Positions 1 through 6,880 of a DNA stretch of 7,300 nucleotides are shown here, in pieces. The first letter of the stretch is position 1. The number at the start of each line of letters is the position of its first letter. Source of the stretch: Ramlibacter sp. (GTDB taxonomy: Bacteria > Pseudomonadota > Gammaproteobacteria > Burkholderiales > Burkholderiaceae_C); contig JAMPXR010000122.1 in the NCBI GenBank assembly GCA_023701085.1, forward strand, positions 1 to 7,300. The letters are read 5' to 3'. The notes below the pieces were generated by a model. It saw only the letters and a program-made list of their open reading frames with translations, was not told the DNA's origin and ran no database searches. A program made the position numbers and the translations under genes.

Positions 1-1377
1 CTGCTGCATGGCGCCTACGAATGCCTGCGCCATCACGGCAGCGAGGAACTGAAGGCGCGCTACCTGGGCAAGATCGCCAGCGGCGAATGGCTGGCGACGA
101 TGTGCCTGACCGAACCGCACGCGGGCAGCGACCTGGGGCTGGTGCGCACACGGGCGGCGGCCCGCGGCGACGGCAGCTGGCGGCTGGACGGCAGCAAGAT
201 CTTCATCTCGGGCGGCGAGCACGACCTGACGGACAACATCGTTCATCTGGTGCTCGCGCGCGCGCCCGAAGCGCCGCCCGGGCCCAAGGGCTTGTCGCTC
301 TACCTGGTGCCCAAGCTGCTGCCCGGTGGCGCGCGCAACGGCGTGCACTGCGACCGCATCGAGGAGAAGATGGGCCTGCACGGCAGCGCCACCTGCGCGA
401 TGCGCTTCGAGGACGCCACCGGCTGGCTGATCGGCGAGACCGGCCGCGGCCTGGCCGCCATGTTCGTGATGATGAACGCGGCGCGGCTGCATGTGGCGCT
501 GCAGGGAATCGGCCTGCTCGACGCGGCCTGGCAAAAGGCCGACGCCTACGCCCTGGAGCGGCGGCAGATGCGCGTGCCGGGGCCGCGCGAGAGCCAGGAC
601 GCGGCCGACGCGATCGCCGGACATCCCGCGATGCGCCGCATCCTCGACGTGCAGCGCGCCTGGGTCGATGGCGGCCGGCTGCTGGCCTACAAGACCGCGA
701 TCGAGCTGGACATCGCGAAACACCACCCGGACGCCGGCCGGCGCGCCAGCGCGCAACACTGGTGCGGCCTGGTCACGCCGGTCCTCAAGGCGGCCTGCAC
801 CGGGCAGGCATTCGACGGCGCCAGCGCCTGCCTGCAGGTGTTCGGCGGCCATGGCTACATCCGGGAATGGGGGATCGAGCAGGTCCTGCGCGATTCGCGC
901 GTCACCATGATCTATGAAGGCACCAACGAGATCCAGGCGATCGACCTGCTGGTGCGCAAGGTGCTCGCCGATGGCGGCGCCGGCCTGGCGGCGCTGCTGC
1001 GGGAACTGCGCGCGGACCTCGACGCCGGCCGGCCGGCGCACGCCGAGGTCTTGCGGTTCTTCGACGAGCTGAACACACTCACCGCCCTCCTCGCCGAGGC
1101 CGCCGCGCACGACCCGGTGCTGCCCTTCGAGGCGGCCGACGACTATTTGCGCGCGGCCGCGCTGGCGCTGCTGGCATGGGCGTGGACCCGCATCGAGGCG
1201 GCCGCGCCCCAGGGCGCGCCGCGCTGGGCGCGCCCCGCCGACGCGCTGCGCCTGCGCGTGCTGCCCGAATTCGACATGCGCGCCGGGATCGTCCGGGGCC
1301 AATGCGCGCGCTCATCCGGCGCGCCCGGGCCCGACAGCGGCAGTGCCTCCCTCCCGGCAGGGGAAGCGGCACCGTGA
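1..1377 (+). CDS. Acyl-CoA dehydrogenase, DmdC/long-chain type, 5' partial
   Basis: This is a flavin-dependent acyl-CoA dehydrogenase, which forms the alpha-beta double bond of an acyl-CoA thioester in the cytoplasm and passes electrons to electron-transfer flavoprotein. The reading frame is open from base 1, so the N-terminus (probably about 140 residues by family length) lies upstream; 458 residues are visible. Visible residues 35-44 are CLTEPHAGSD, the signature of the middle beta domain. Residues 281-286 are FGGHGY, followed by the RDSRV stretch of the FAD-binding C-terminal helical domain. The IYEGTNEIQ motif carries the expected catalytic glutamate at visible residue 306. About 120 further residues match the extra C-terminal domain of the roughly 600-residue DmdC-like and long-chain subgroup. 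The last 30 or so residues are low-complexity (Ser/Gly/Pro/Ala) and look unconserved. The stop overlaps the next gene's GTG, suggesting coupling. The substrate (3-methylthiopropionyl-CoA, medium/long-chain or aromatic-derived acyl-CoA) cannot be decided. Confidence 0.93.
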   Translation: MLHGAYECLRHHGSEELKARYLGKIASGEWLATMCLTEPHAGSDLGLVRTRAAARGDGSWRLDGSKIFISGGEHDLTDNIVHLVLARAPEAPPGPKGLSLYLVPKLLPGGARNGVHCDRIEEKMGLHGSATCAMRFEDATGWLIGETGRGLAAMFVMMNAARLHVALQGIGLLDAAWQKADAYALERRQMRVPGPRESQDAADAIAGHPAMRRILDVQRAWVDGGRLLAYKTAIELDIAKHHPDAGRRASAQHWCGLVTPVLKAACTGQAFDGASACLQVFGGHGYIREWGIEQVLRDSRVTMIYEGTNEIQAIDLLVRKVLADGGAGLAALLRELRADLDAGRPAHAEVLRFFDELNTLTALLAEAAAHDPVLPFEAADDYLRAAALALLAWAWTRIEAAAPQGAPRWARPADALRLRVLPEFDMRAGIVRGQCARSSGAPGPDSGSASLPAGEAAP

Positions 1378-1895
1378 GCGCGCGCGTCGCCAGGAGCGCC
1401 CATGGCGAGGCCATGCCGGCGGTCGACCAAATCGACTGCAGCTACCTCGACAACCTGATCGGCTACAACGCCCGGCGCGCGGCCCTGGCGGTCATCGGCG
1501 TGTTCCTCGAGCGCATGAAGGTCTACGGGCTGCGCCCCGTGGACTTCTCGGTGCTGTCGCTGATCGCGCACAACCCCGGCATCACCTCGCGCCAGCTCTG
1601 CGCCACGCTGGGCATCCTGCCGCCCAACCTTGTGGGCATGATCAATGCGCTGGAGAAGCGCCGGATCATCGTGCGCAAGCCGCATCCGCACGACGGGCGC
1701 GCGCTCGGCCTGCACGTGACGCCCGGCGGACTGAAGCTCACGCGCGATGCGGAGCGGACCGCCGTCGAACTGGAGGCCGAGGCGACGGCCCACCTGACGG
1801 CGGGCGAATCGAAGCAGCTGAACAGGCTGCTGCAGAAGGTCTACCTCGGCCGCGAGCCGGCCGAGCGGCAAACCCTCGCGCTACAGAAAAAGTAG
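1374..1895 (+). CDS. MarR-family winged-helix transcriptional regulator
   Basis: The 173-residue product is a MarR-type dimeric DNA-binding regulator; the family usually represses nearby catabolic or efflux genes and is released by aromatic or CoA-linked ligands. The region from PVDFSVLSLIAHNPGITSRQ through ATLGILPPNLVGMINALEKR is the helix-turn-helix with its recognition helix. PHPHDGRALGLHVTPGG is the wing, containing the Asp and Arg typical of the MarR DxR region. Helices at both ends would form the dimer interface. I chose GTG 1374 because AGGGGAAG (1359-1366) sits at a good distance and the GTGA overlap with the preceding stop favours translational coupling. An in-frame ATG at 1413 would give 160 residues; GAGG lies only 2 bases before it and AGGAG (1392-1396) is too far away. 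Likely targets are the preceding acyl-CoA dehydrogenase operon or the downstream hxlR-type/FAH pair. The effector is unknown. Confidence 0.9.
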   Translation: MSARVARSAHGEAMPAVDQIDCSYLDNLIGYNARRAALAVIGVFLERMKVYGLRPVDFSVLSLIAHNPGITSRQLCATLGILPPNLVGMINALEKRRIIVRKPHPHDGRALGLHVTPGGLKLTRDAERTAVELEAEATAHLTAGESKQLNRLLQKVYLGREPAERQTLALQKK

Positions 1896-1899
1896 CAAT

Positions 1900-1913
1900 G
1901 CGGGTACGCCCGC
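1900..1913 (+). other. Short GC hairpin just after the MarR gene
   Basis: GCGGG (1900-1904) and CCCGC (1909-1913) form a perfect 5-bp stem around a TACG tetraloop; a T-G wobble and an A-T pair can extend it to 7 bp. It starts 5 bases after the MarR stop codon. No T-tract follows, so it is not a standard intrinsic terminator. It could mark an RNA 3' end protected from exonucleases or a factor-dependent end, or be chance in GC-rich DNA. Confidence 0.35.
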
Positions 1914-1925
1914 GTATCGGAGCAA

Positions 1926-1948
1926 CCTGCTATTGTTTGTGTAGCAGG
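1926..1948. promoter_or_regulatory. Candidate operator: perfect 7-bp inverted repeat
   Basis: CCTGCTA (1926-1932) and its exact reverse complement TAGCAGG (1942-1948) are separated by 9 mostly A/T bases. Half-site centres are 16 bases apart, about one and a half helical turns. The site lies in the gap between the MarR and HxlR-type genes and covers the candidate -35 at 1933-1938. Dyad sites of about this size overlapping a promoter are typical for MarR- and HxlR-type dimers. Which regulator binds is inference. Confidence 0.55.
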
Positions 1949-1961
1949 AACTGCGTACACT
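1933..1961 (+). promoter_or_regulatory. Candidate sigma-70 promoter for the HxlR-type/FAH operon
   Basis: TTGTTT (1933-1938) and TACACT (1956-1961) are separated by exactly 17 bases and match the -35 and -10 consensus at 3 or more and 4 of 6 positions. Transcription would start near 1968, giving a leader of about 37 bases before the ATG at 2005. The -35 lies inside the inverted repeat 1926-1948, so a bound repressor would block polymerase. The -35 match is weak and the call is tentative. Confidence 0.4.
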
Positions 1962-2004
1962 CCACTCCCCGGCAGCCCGGCCGCCGCGCCCGAGGAGAAC
2001 AGGA

Positions 2005-2316
2005 ATGGGTTCGAAGGAAAACGCCGCCATCAGCCAGTTGCTGGGGCTGCTCGAGTCGCGCTATGCGATCCGGGTGCTGTGGGCGCTGCGCGACGGCCAT
2101 GCGCAGACCTTCCGCCTGCTGCAGGACAGCGTCGGCGGCATCACGCCCAACACCCTGAACACCCGCATCAAGGAACTGCGCGAGGCGGGCCTCGTCATCC
2201 ACGGCAGCGACGGCTACGTCGTGACGCCGGCCGGCTCCGACCTGCTCAAGCGCCTGGGCGATCTGCCGGCGTTCGCGGCCAAGTGGGTCGCCAGCCAGTC
2301 CAGGAAGAAACCATGA
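2005..2316 (+). CDS. HxlR-type winged helix-turn-helix regulator
   Basis: The 103-residue protein is nearly all one winged-helix domain of the HxlR (DUF24) type. Family hallmarks are visible: a helix with YAIRVLWALRDGHA corresponding to the family's KW-L-IL-L stretch, then ITPNTLNTRIKELREAGLV as the recognition helix, then the wing GYVVTPAG. The N-terminal cysteine that makes some HxlR proteins redox or electrophile sensors is absent; there is no Cys at all in the protein, so a ligand or other mechanism is more likely. GAGGAGA (1992-1998) is a strong ribosome binding site about 7 bases before the ATG. The last codons overlap the start of the FAH-family gene in ATGA (2313-2316), so the two are almost certainly one operon with coupled translation. 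It probably controls its own operon, perhaps through the repeat at 1926-1948. The effector is unknown. Confidence 0.85.
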   Translation: MGSKENAAISQLLGLLESRYAIRVLWALRDGHAQTFRLLQDSVGGITPNTLNTRIKELREAGLVIHGSDGYVVTPAGSDLLKRLGDLPAFAAKWVASQSRKKP

Positions 2317-3488
2317 AGCGATACCTCCAGATTGCGGCCGCCCTGCCCGCGGATGCCGGCGACGCGCTGCTGATAGGACGCGTGCACCTCCCCGGCTCGG
2401 GCGCGGTGCTGGTGCAGGCGCGCCCCGACGGGGTCTATGACCTTTCGGGGCTGGCGCCGACCTGCAGCGAGCTGCTGGAGCTGCCCGGCGTGGCCCAAGC
2501 GGTGCGCGGCAGCCGCGGCGCACGCATCGCCGGCACGCAGGAGCTGCTGGCCAACAGCGCCTTCGACGCACGCGATCCGTCCCGGCCCTGGCTGCTGGCG
2601 CCCTGCGACCTGCAGGCCCTCAAGGCCGCCGGCGTGACCTTCGTCGAATCGATGCTCGAGCGCGTCATCGAGGAGCAGGCGCGTGGCGACGCCTCGCGGG
2701 CCGAGGCGGTGCGCCAGGCGGTGGTCGCCGTGATCGGCGACAACCTGGGCGCGGTGCGGCCGGGCTCGGCCCCGGCGGCACGCCTGAAGGACGTGCTGGT
2801 GGCGCAAGGCATGTGGTCGCAGTACCTGGAGGTCGGGATCGGCCCGGACGCGGAAATCTTCACCAAGTCGCAGCCCATGAGCGCGGTCGGAACCGGCGTG
2901 GAGGTCGGAATCCACCCGGCCAGCACCTGGAACAATCCCGAGCCCGAAATCGTGCTGGCCGTCAACAGCCGCGGCGAGGCCTGCGGCGCGGCCCTGGGCA
3001 ATGACGTCAACCTGCGCGATTTCGAGGGCCGCAGCGCCCTGCTGCTGGGCAAGGCCAAGGACAACAACGCCAGTTGCGCGATCGGCCCTTTCATCCGCCT
3101 GTTCGACGAGCGCTACGGCATCGCCGACGTGCGCCGCTGCGACCTCGCCATGCAGGTGGAAGGGCCGGACGGCTTCGTGATGCAGGGCAGCAGCTCGCTG
3201 TCCCGGATCAGCCGCGACCCGCTGGACCTGGTGGGACAGGCCATCGGCGCGAACCATCAGTATCCGGACGGCTTCATGCTGTTCCTGGGAACCATGTTCG
3301 CGCCCACGCAGGACCGGCTGGGCCCGGGCCAGGGCTTCACGCATCGCGTGGGGGACATCGTGACGGTGGCCACGCCCCGGCTGGGTACACTGGCGAACCG
3401 CGTCAACACCAGCGACCGGGTGGCGCCCTGGACCTACGGCACGGCCGCGCTCATGCGCGACCTCGCCCGCCGCGGCTTGCTGGGTTGA
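2313..3488 (+). CDS. Fumarylacetoacetate hydrolase (FAH) family enzyme
   Basis: The 391-residue product belongs to the FAH superfamily, whose members hydrolyse, hydrate, dehydrate or decarboxylate short 2-oxo acids using a divalent metal. The C-terminal part holds the catalytic fold. EPE at residues 210-212 is the E-x-E metal pair, followed by GNDVNLRD with the third metal ligand at Asp231. A GKAKDNNASCAIGPF stretch corresponds to the region of the catalytic lysine. The loop between E-x-E and Asp is 19 residues, shorter than the roughly 29-32 I recall for classical FAH and YcgM. The N-terminal 190 or so residues are a family-specific region. No signal peptide is seen, so it is cytoplasmic. 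The size and motif wording recall proteobacterial 2-keto-3-deoxy-sugar-acid dehydratases of the FAH superfamily, but an aromatic meta-cleavage hydrolase or hydratase role is equally open. The start ATG 2313 overlaps the regulator's stop, which argues that the regulator controls this enzyme. Confidence 0.88.
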   Translation: MKRYLQIAAALPADAGDALLIGRVHLPGSGAVLVQARPDGVYDLSGLAPTCSELLELPGVAQAVRGSRGARIAGTQELLANSAFDARDPSRPWLLAPCDLQALKAAGVTFVESMLERVIEEQARGDASRAEAVRQAVVAVIGDNLGAVRPGSAPAARLKDVLVAQGMWSQYLEVGIGPDAEIFTKSQPMSAVGTGVEVGIHPASTWNNPEPEIVLAVNSRGEACGAALGNDVNLRDFEGRSALLLGKAKDNNASCAIGPFIRLFDERYGIADVRRCDLAMQVEGPDGFVMQGSSSLSRISRDPLDLVGQAIGANHQYPDGFMLFLGTMFAPTQDRLGPGQGFTHRVGDIVTVATPRLGTLANRVNTSDRVAPWTYGTAALMRDLARRGLLG

Positions 3489-3506
3489 CCTTCGCAAGGC
3501 CCGTCC

Positions 3507-3531
3507 GCCGCATGCCGAAACGGCACGCGGC
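3507..3531 (+). other. Strong hairpin after the FAH-family gene
   Basis: GCCGC (3507-3511) pairs with GCGGC (3527-3531), and TGCCG (3513-3517) with CGGCA (3521-3525), around an AAA loop, with one A/C mismatch between the two 5-bp stems. It begins 18 bases after the FAH-family stop. No T-run follows, so it is a terminator-like or RNA-stabilising hairpin rather than a textbook terminator. It would bury an alternative FKBP start codon at 3512, supporting the later start. Confidence 0.45.
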
Positions 3532-3562
3532 CTCATCCATCAACAGCAAAGGTGCGTCCATC

Positions 3563-3913
3563 ATGATCACAACCCCCTCCGGCCTGCAGTACGACGACAC
3601 GACCGTGGGCGGCGGCGCCGAGGCCCGGCCCGGCCAGCAGGTGCGCGTGCACTACACCGGCTGGCTCTTCAACAACGGCCAGCAGGGTGCGAAATTCGAC
3701 TCCAGCCGGGACCGCAACGACCCCTTCGCCTTCACGCTGGGCGCCGGGATGGTGATCCAGGGCTGGGACGAGGGCGTCGCCGGCATGAAGGTCGGCGGCC
3801 AGCGCACCCTGGTGATCCCGCCGCAGCTGGGTTACGGCGCCCGCGGCGCCGGCGGCGTGATCCCCCCCAACGCCACCCTGAAGTTCGACGTGGAGCTGCT
3901 CGACGCCCGTTGA
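3563..3913 (+). CDS. FKBP-type peptidyl-prolyl cis-trans isomerase
   Basis: The 116-residue protein is a single FKBP domain that speeds cis-trans isomerisation of proline peptide bonds and acts as a folding helper. The active-site landmarks are all visible: VHYTGWL (Tyr), FDSSRDRNDPFAF (Asp and Phe), GMVIQGWDEGVAGMKVGG (Val-Ile and the pocket-floor Trp), LGYG (Tyr), and the final strand LKFDVELL (Phe). There is no signal peptide or chaperone insert-in-flap domain, so it is a minimal cytoplasmic FKBP. I chose ATG 3563 with the AAAGG at 3548-3552 as a modest ribosome binding site. An in-frame ATG at 3512 would add 17 unconserved residues and sits inside a hairpin. It precedes the grpE-dnaK-dnaJ block, which fits a folding role, but hairpins on both sides suggest its own transcript. 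Confidence 0.93.
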   Translation: MITTPSGLQYDDTTVGGGAEARPGQQVRVHYTGWLFNNGQQGAKFDSSRDRNDPFAFTLGAGMVIQGWDEGVAGMKVGGQRTLVIPPQLGYGARGAGGVIPPNATLKFDVELLDAR

Positions 3914-3957
3914 CGCCGGGCGCCCCCCCGCAGAGCTTGCGCCCCCGGGGGTGGAGC

Positions 3958-3995
3958 GGGTCGGGCCCCGGGGGCTGGCGACCCGGGGCCGACCC
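3958..3995 (+). terminator. Very stable GC hairpin after the FKBP gene (terminator-like)
   Basis: The arms 3958-3972 and 3982-3995 pair over 14 bp with a single bulged G at 3965, leaving a 9-base loop (3973-3981). It lies about 45 bases after the FKBP stop and before the grpE heat-shock promoter, a sensible place to end transcription. There is no T-tract after it, so it could act as a Rho-assisted or structural 3' end rather than a standard intrinsic terminator. Very high GC makes some pairing likely by chance, but a 14-bp stem is more than expected. Confidence 0.5.
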
Positions 3996-4038
3996 CGGCG
4001 GGCGGCGGATTGCGGCCGGCCGAATCCCGTCTTTGCGC

Positions 4039-4065
4039 CTTGAAAAGGGCCGGCCGGCCCCAAGC
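4039..4065 (+). promoter_or_regulatory. Candidate sigma-32 (RpoH) heat-shock promoter of grpE
   Basis: CTTGAAA (4039-4045) is an exact match to the RpoH -35 consensus. After a 12-base spacer comes CCCCAAGC (4058-4065), matching CCCCATNT at the CCCCA core. The spacing is within the known 11-16 range. Transcription would start near 4072, about 30 bases before the grpE ATG. The 187-base gap 3914-4100 otherwise holds only the hairpin at 3958-3995 and repeated GGCCGGCC palindromes. Confidence 0.72.
4047..4060. repeat. Perfect 14-bp palindrome inside the grpE promoter
   Basis: GGGCCGGCCGGCCC reads the same on both strands. It fills the spacer of the predicted heat-shock promoter and enters the -10. 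Another GGCCGGCC lies at 4014-4021, upstream of the -35. It may be a binding site or GC-rich filler; no known operator is recognised. Confidence 0.5.
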
Positions 4066-4100
4066 TGCTGGCCAGCGCATTTCTCCCCGCTAGAAAACCC

Positions 4101-4706
4101 ATGTCCGCCGACAACCAGAAGATGACTGAAAACAACCGGATCGAGCCCACCCTGGAGCCGAGCGATGGCATCCCGGCCGATGCCGGCCCCGAAGAACGCG
4201 AGGCGGCGCAAGCCGCCATCGAAAACGAGTCGCTGAAGCAGGCGCTGGCCGACCTGGCCGCCCTGCAGGCCAAGAACGCCGAACTGGCCGAGCAGTACCT
4301 GCGGGCGCAGGCGGATGTCCAGAACACCCGGCGGCGCGCCGAGGAAGAGATGAGCAAGGCCCGCAAGTTCGCCATCGAGGGCTTTGCCGAGAGCCTGCTG
4401 CCCGTGCTGGACAGCCTGGAGGCCGGTCTCACGCACCAGGACGCCACGGCGCAGCAGCTGCTGGAAGGCTCCCAGGCCACCCTGCGCCAGCTCAAGAGCG
4501 CGCTGGAGCGCAACAAGGTCGTCGAGATCAATCCCGCCGTGGGCGAGCGCTTCGATCCTCATCGGCAGCAAGCCATTTCGGTGGTTCCCCTGCCCGCCGA
4601 TTCCACACAGGAACCCAACACCGTGGTCAGCGTGCTGCAAAAGGGCTACCTGATCGCGGAACGCGTGCTGCGGCCCGCCCTGGTCACGGTCGCGGCGCCC
4701 CGGTGA
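4101..4706 (+). CDS. grpE: GrpE, nucleotide exchange factor of DnaK
   Basis: GrpE is the dimeric cytoplasmic factor that opens the DnaK nucleotide-binding domain to release ADP, and it also acts as a thermosensor of the Hsp70 cycle. The 201-residue protein has a polar, acidic N-terminal region (about residues 1-35), and a long helical coiled-coil region with repeated Ala/Leu/Glu (about 36-100) that includes the [21 protein letters not shown] stalk signature. A C-terminal beta-wing domain follows, with [13 protein letters not shown] and [24 protein letters not shown], the family hallmark. FDPHRQQAI differs slightly from the common FDPNxHQAV form. No clear Shine-Dalgarno precedes ATG 4101; only AGAAAA (4092-4097) is present, and the next in-frame ATG at 4122 has no better site. 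It lies 83 bases before dnaK and has its own heat-shock promoter. Confidence 0.96.
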   Translation: MSADNQKMTENNRIEPTLEPSDGIPADAGPEEREAAQAAIENESLKQALADLAALQAKNAELAEQYLRAQADVQNTRRRAEEEMSKARKFAIEGFAESLLPVLDSLEAGLTHQDATAQQLLEGSQATLRQLKSALERNKVVEINPAVGERFDPHRQQAISVVPLPADSTQEPNTVVSVLQKGYLIAERVLRPALVTVAAPR

Positions 4707-4708
4707 GC

Positions 4709-4736
4709 CTTGAAACGACACAGCTTATCCACAAGT
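4709..4736 (+). promoter_or_regulatory. Candidate sigma-32 (RpoH) heat-shock promoter of dnaK
   Basis: CTTGAAA (4709-4715) is an exact RpoH -35, beginning 2 bases after the grpE stop. A 13-base spacer separates it from CCACAAGT (4729-4736), which matches 6 of the 7 fixed positions or nearly so of CCCCATNT (C-C, then C-A, then the final T; the third C and the T after A differ). Transcription would start near 4743, giving a leader of about 47 bases to the dnaK ATG. It lets dnaK be made from its own transcript in addition to readthrough from grpE. Confidence 0.7.
4725..4733 (+). promoter_or_regulatory. Perfect DnaA-box sequence TTATCCACA
   Basis: TTATCCACA matches the DnaA-box consensus TTATNCACA at every position. 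It overlaps the predicted -10 of the dnaK heat-shock promoter, so bound DnaA would compete with RNA polymerase. I saw no second full box nearby, so this is not an origin. Function is inference. Confidence 0.45.
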
Positions 4737-4776
4737 AACCCACATCGCATCTGAATTGGCCTCGCGGGCCGCAAGC

Positions 4777-4783
4777 AAGGAGA
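4777..4783 (+). promoter_or_regulatory. Strong dnaK ribosome binding site
   Basis: AAGGAGA is close to the full anti-16S complement and lies 6 bases before ATG 4790. It fixes the dnaK start and contrasts with the poor site of grpE, consistent with much higher DnaK output. Confidence 0.85.
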
Positions 4784-4789
4784 AAGAAC

Positions 4790-6739
<1,950 letters not shown>

Positions 6740-6766
6740 ACGCGGACGCTGCGCGCCGCGCTAACC

Positions 6767-6814
6767 CGCCGCGTTCGACTGATACCCTCGCGGGATCGTC
6801 AACGCGGCGTTTTT
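6767..6814 (+). terminator. Nested hairpin with T5 tract between dnaK and dnaJ
   Basis: CGCCGCGTT (6767-6775) pairs perfectly with AACGCGGCG (6801-6809), followed directly by TTTTT (6810-6814). The 25-base interior holds a second hairpin, GAT-A-CCC (6781-6787) with GGGATC (6792-6797) and one bulged A. It begins 28 bases after the dnaK stop and ends 66 bases before the dnaJ ATG. This is the form of an intrinsic terminator or attenuator and would cut transcription into dnaJ, in whole or part. The rest of the 141-base gap (6740-6880) shows no convincing promoter. Confidence 0.68.
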
Positions 6815-6880
6815 GCTGGCGCCAGATCCTGTGTCGGATGAGGTAGCGGTAGCGATATGCTGGATGAGTCGACCAAAGAC

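Noticed and set aside
2214..3536. A 440-codon antisense frame over the FAH-family gene
   Set aside because: Composition is Arg/Ala/His-rich low-complexity, there are no family motifs, and it lies opposite a gene with clear metal-site motifs.
3533..4721. Antisense frames over FKBP and grpE
   Set aside because: They cross two well-supported + strand genes and a GC-rich gap and show no recognisable protein.
4756..4783. GGCC-TCGCG-GGCC hairpin before dnaK as a possible RNA thermometer
   Set aside because: The stem is only 4 bp plus a wobble and does not pair with the AAGGAGA ribosome binding site, so there is no sign of heat-melting control of translation.
4707..4789. DnaA box as part of a replication origin
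   Set aside because: Only one full box was seen, with no box cluster, unwinding element or dnaA/dnaN/parAB neighbours.
6857..6880. Upstream in-frame ATG extending DnaJ by 8 residues
   Set aside because: DnaJ proteins start just before the KRDYY motif, as from ATG 6881; the extension is not typical and has no better ribosome binding site.
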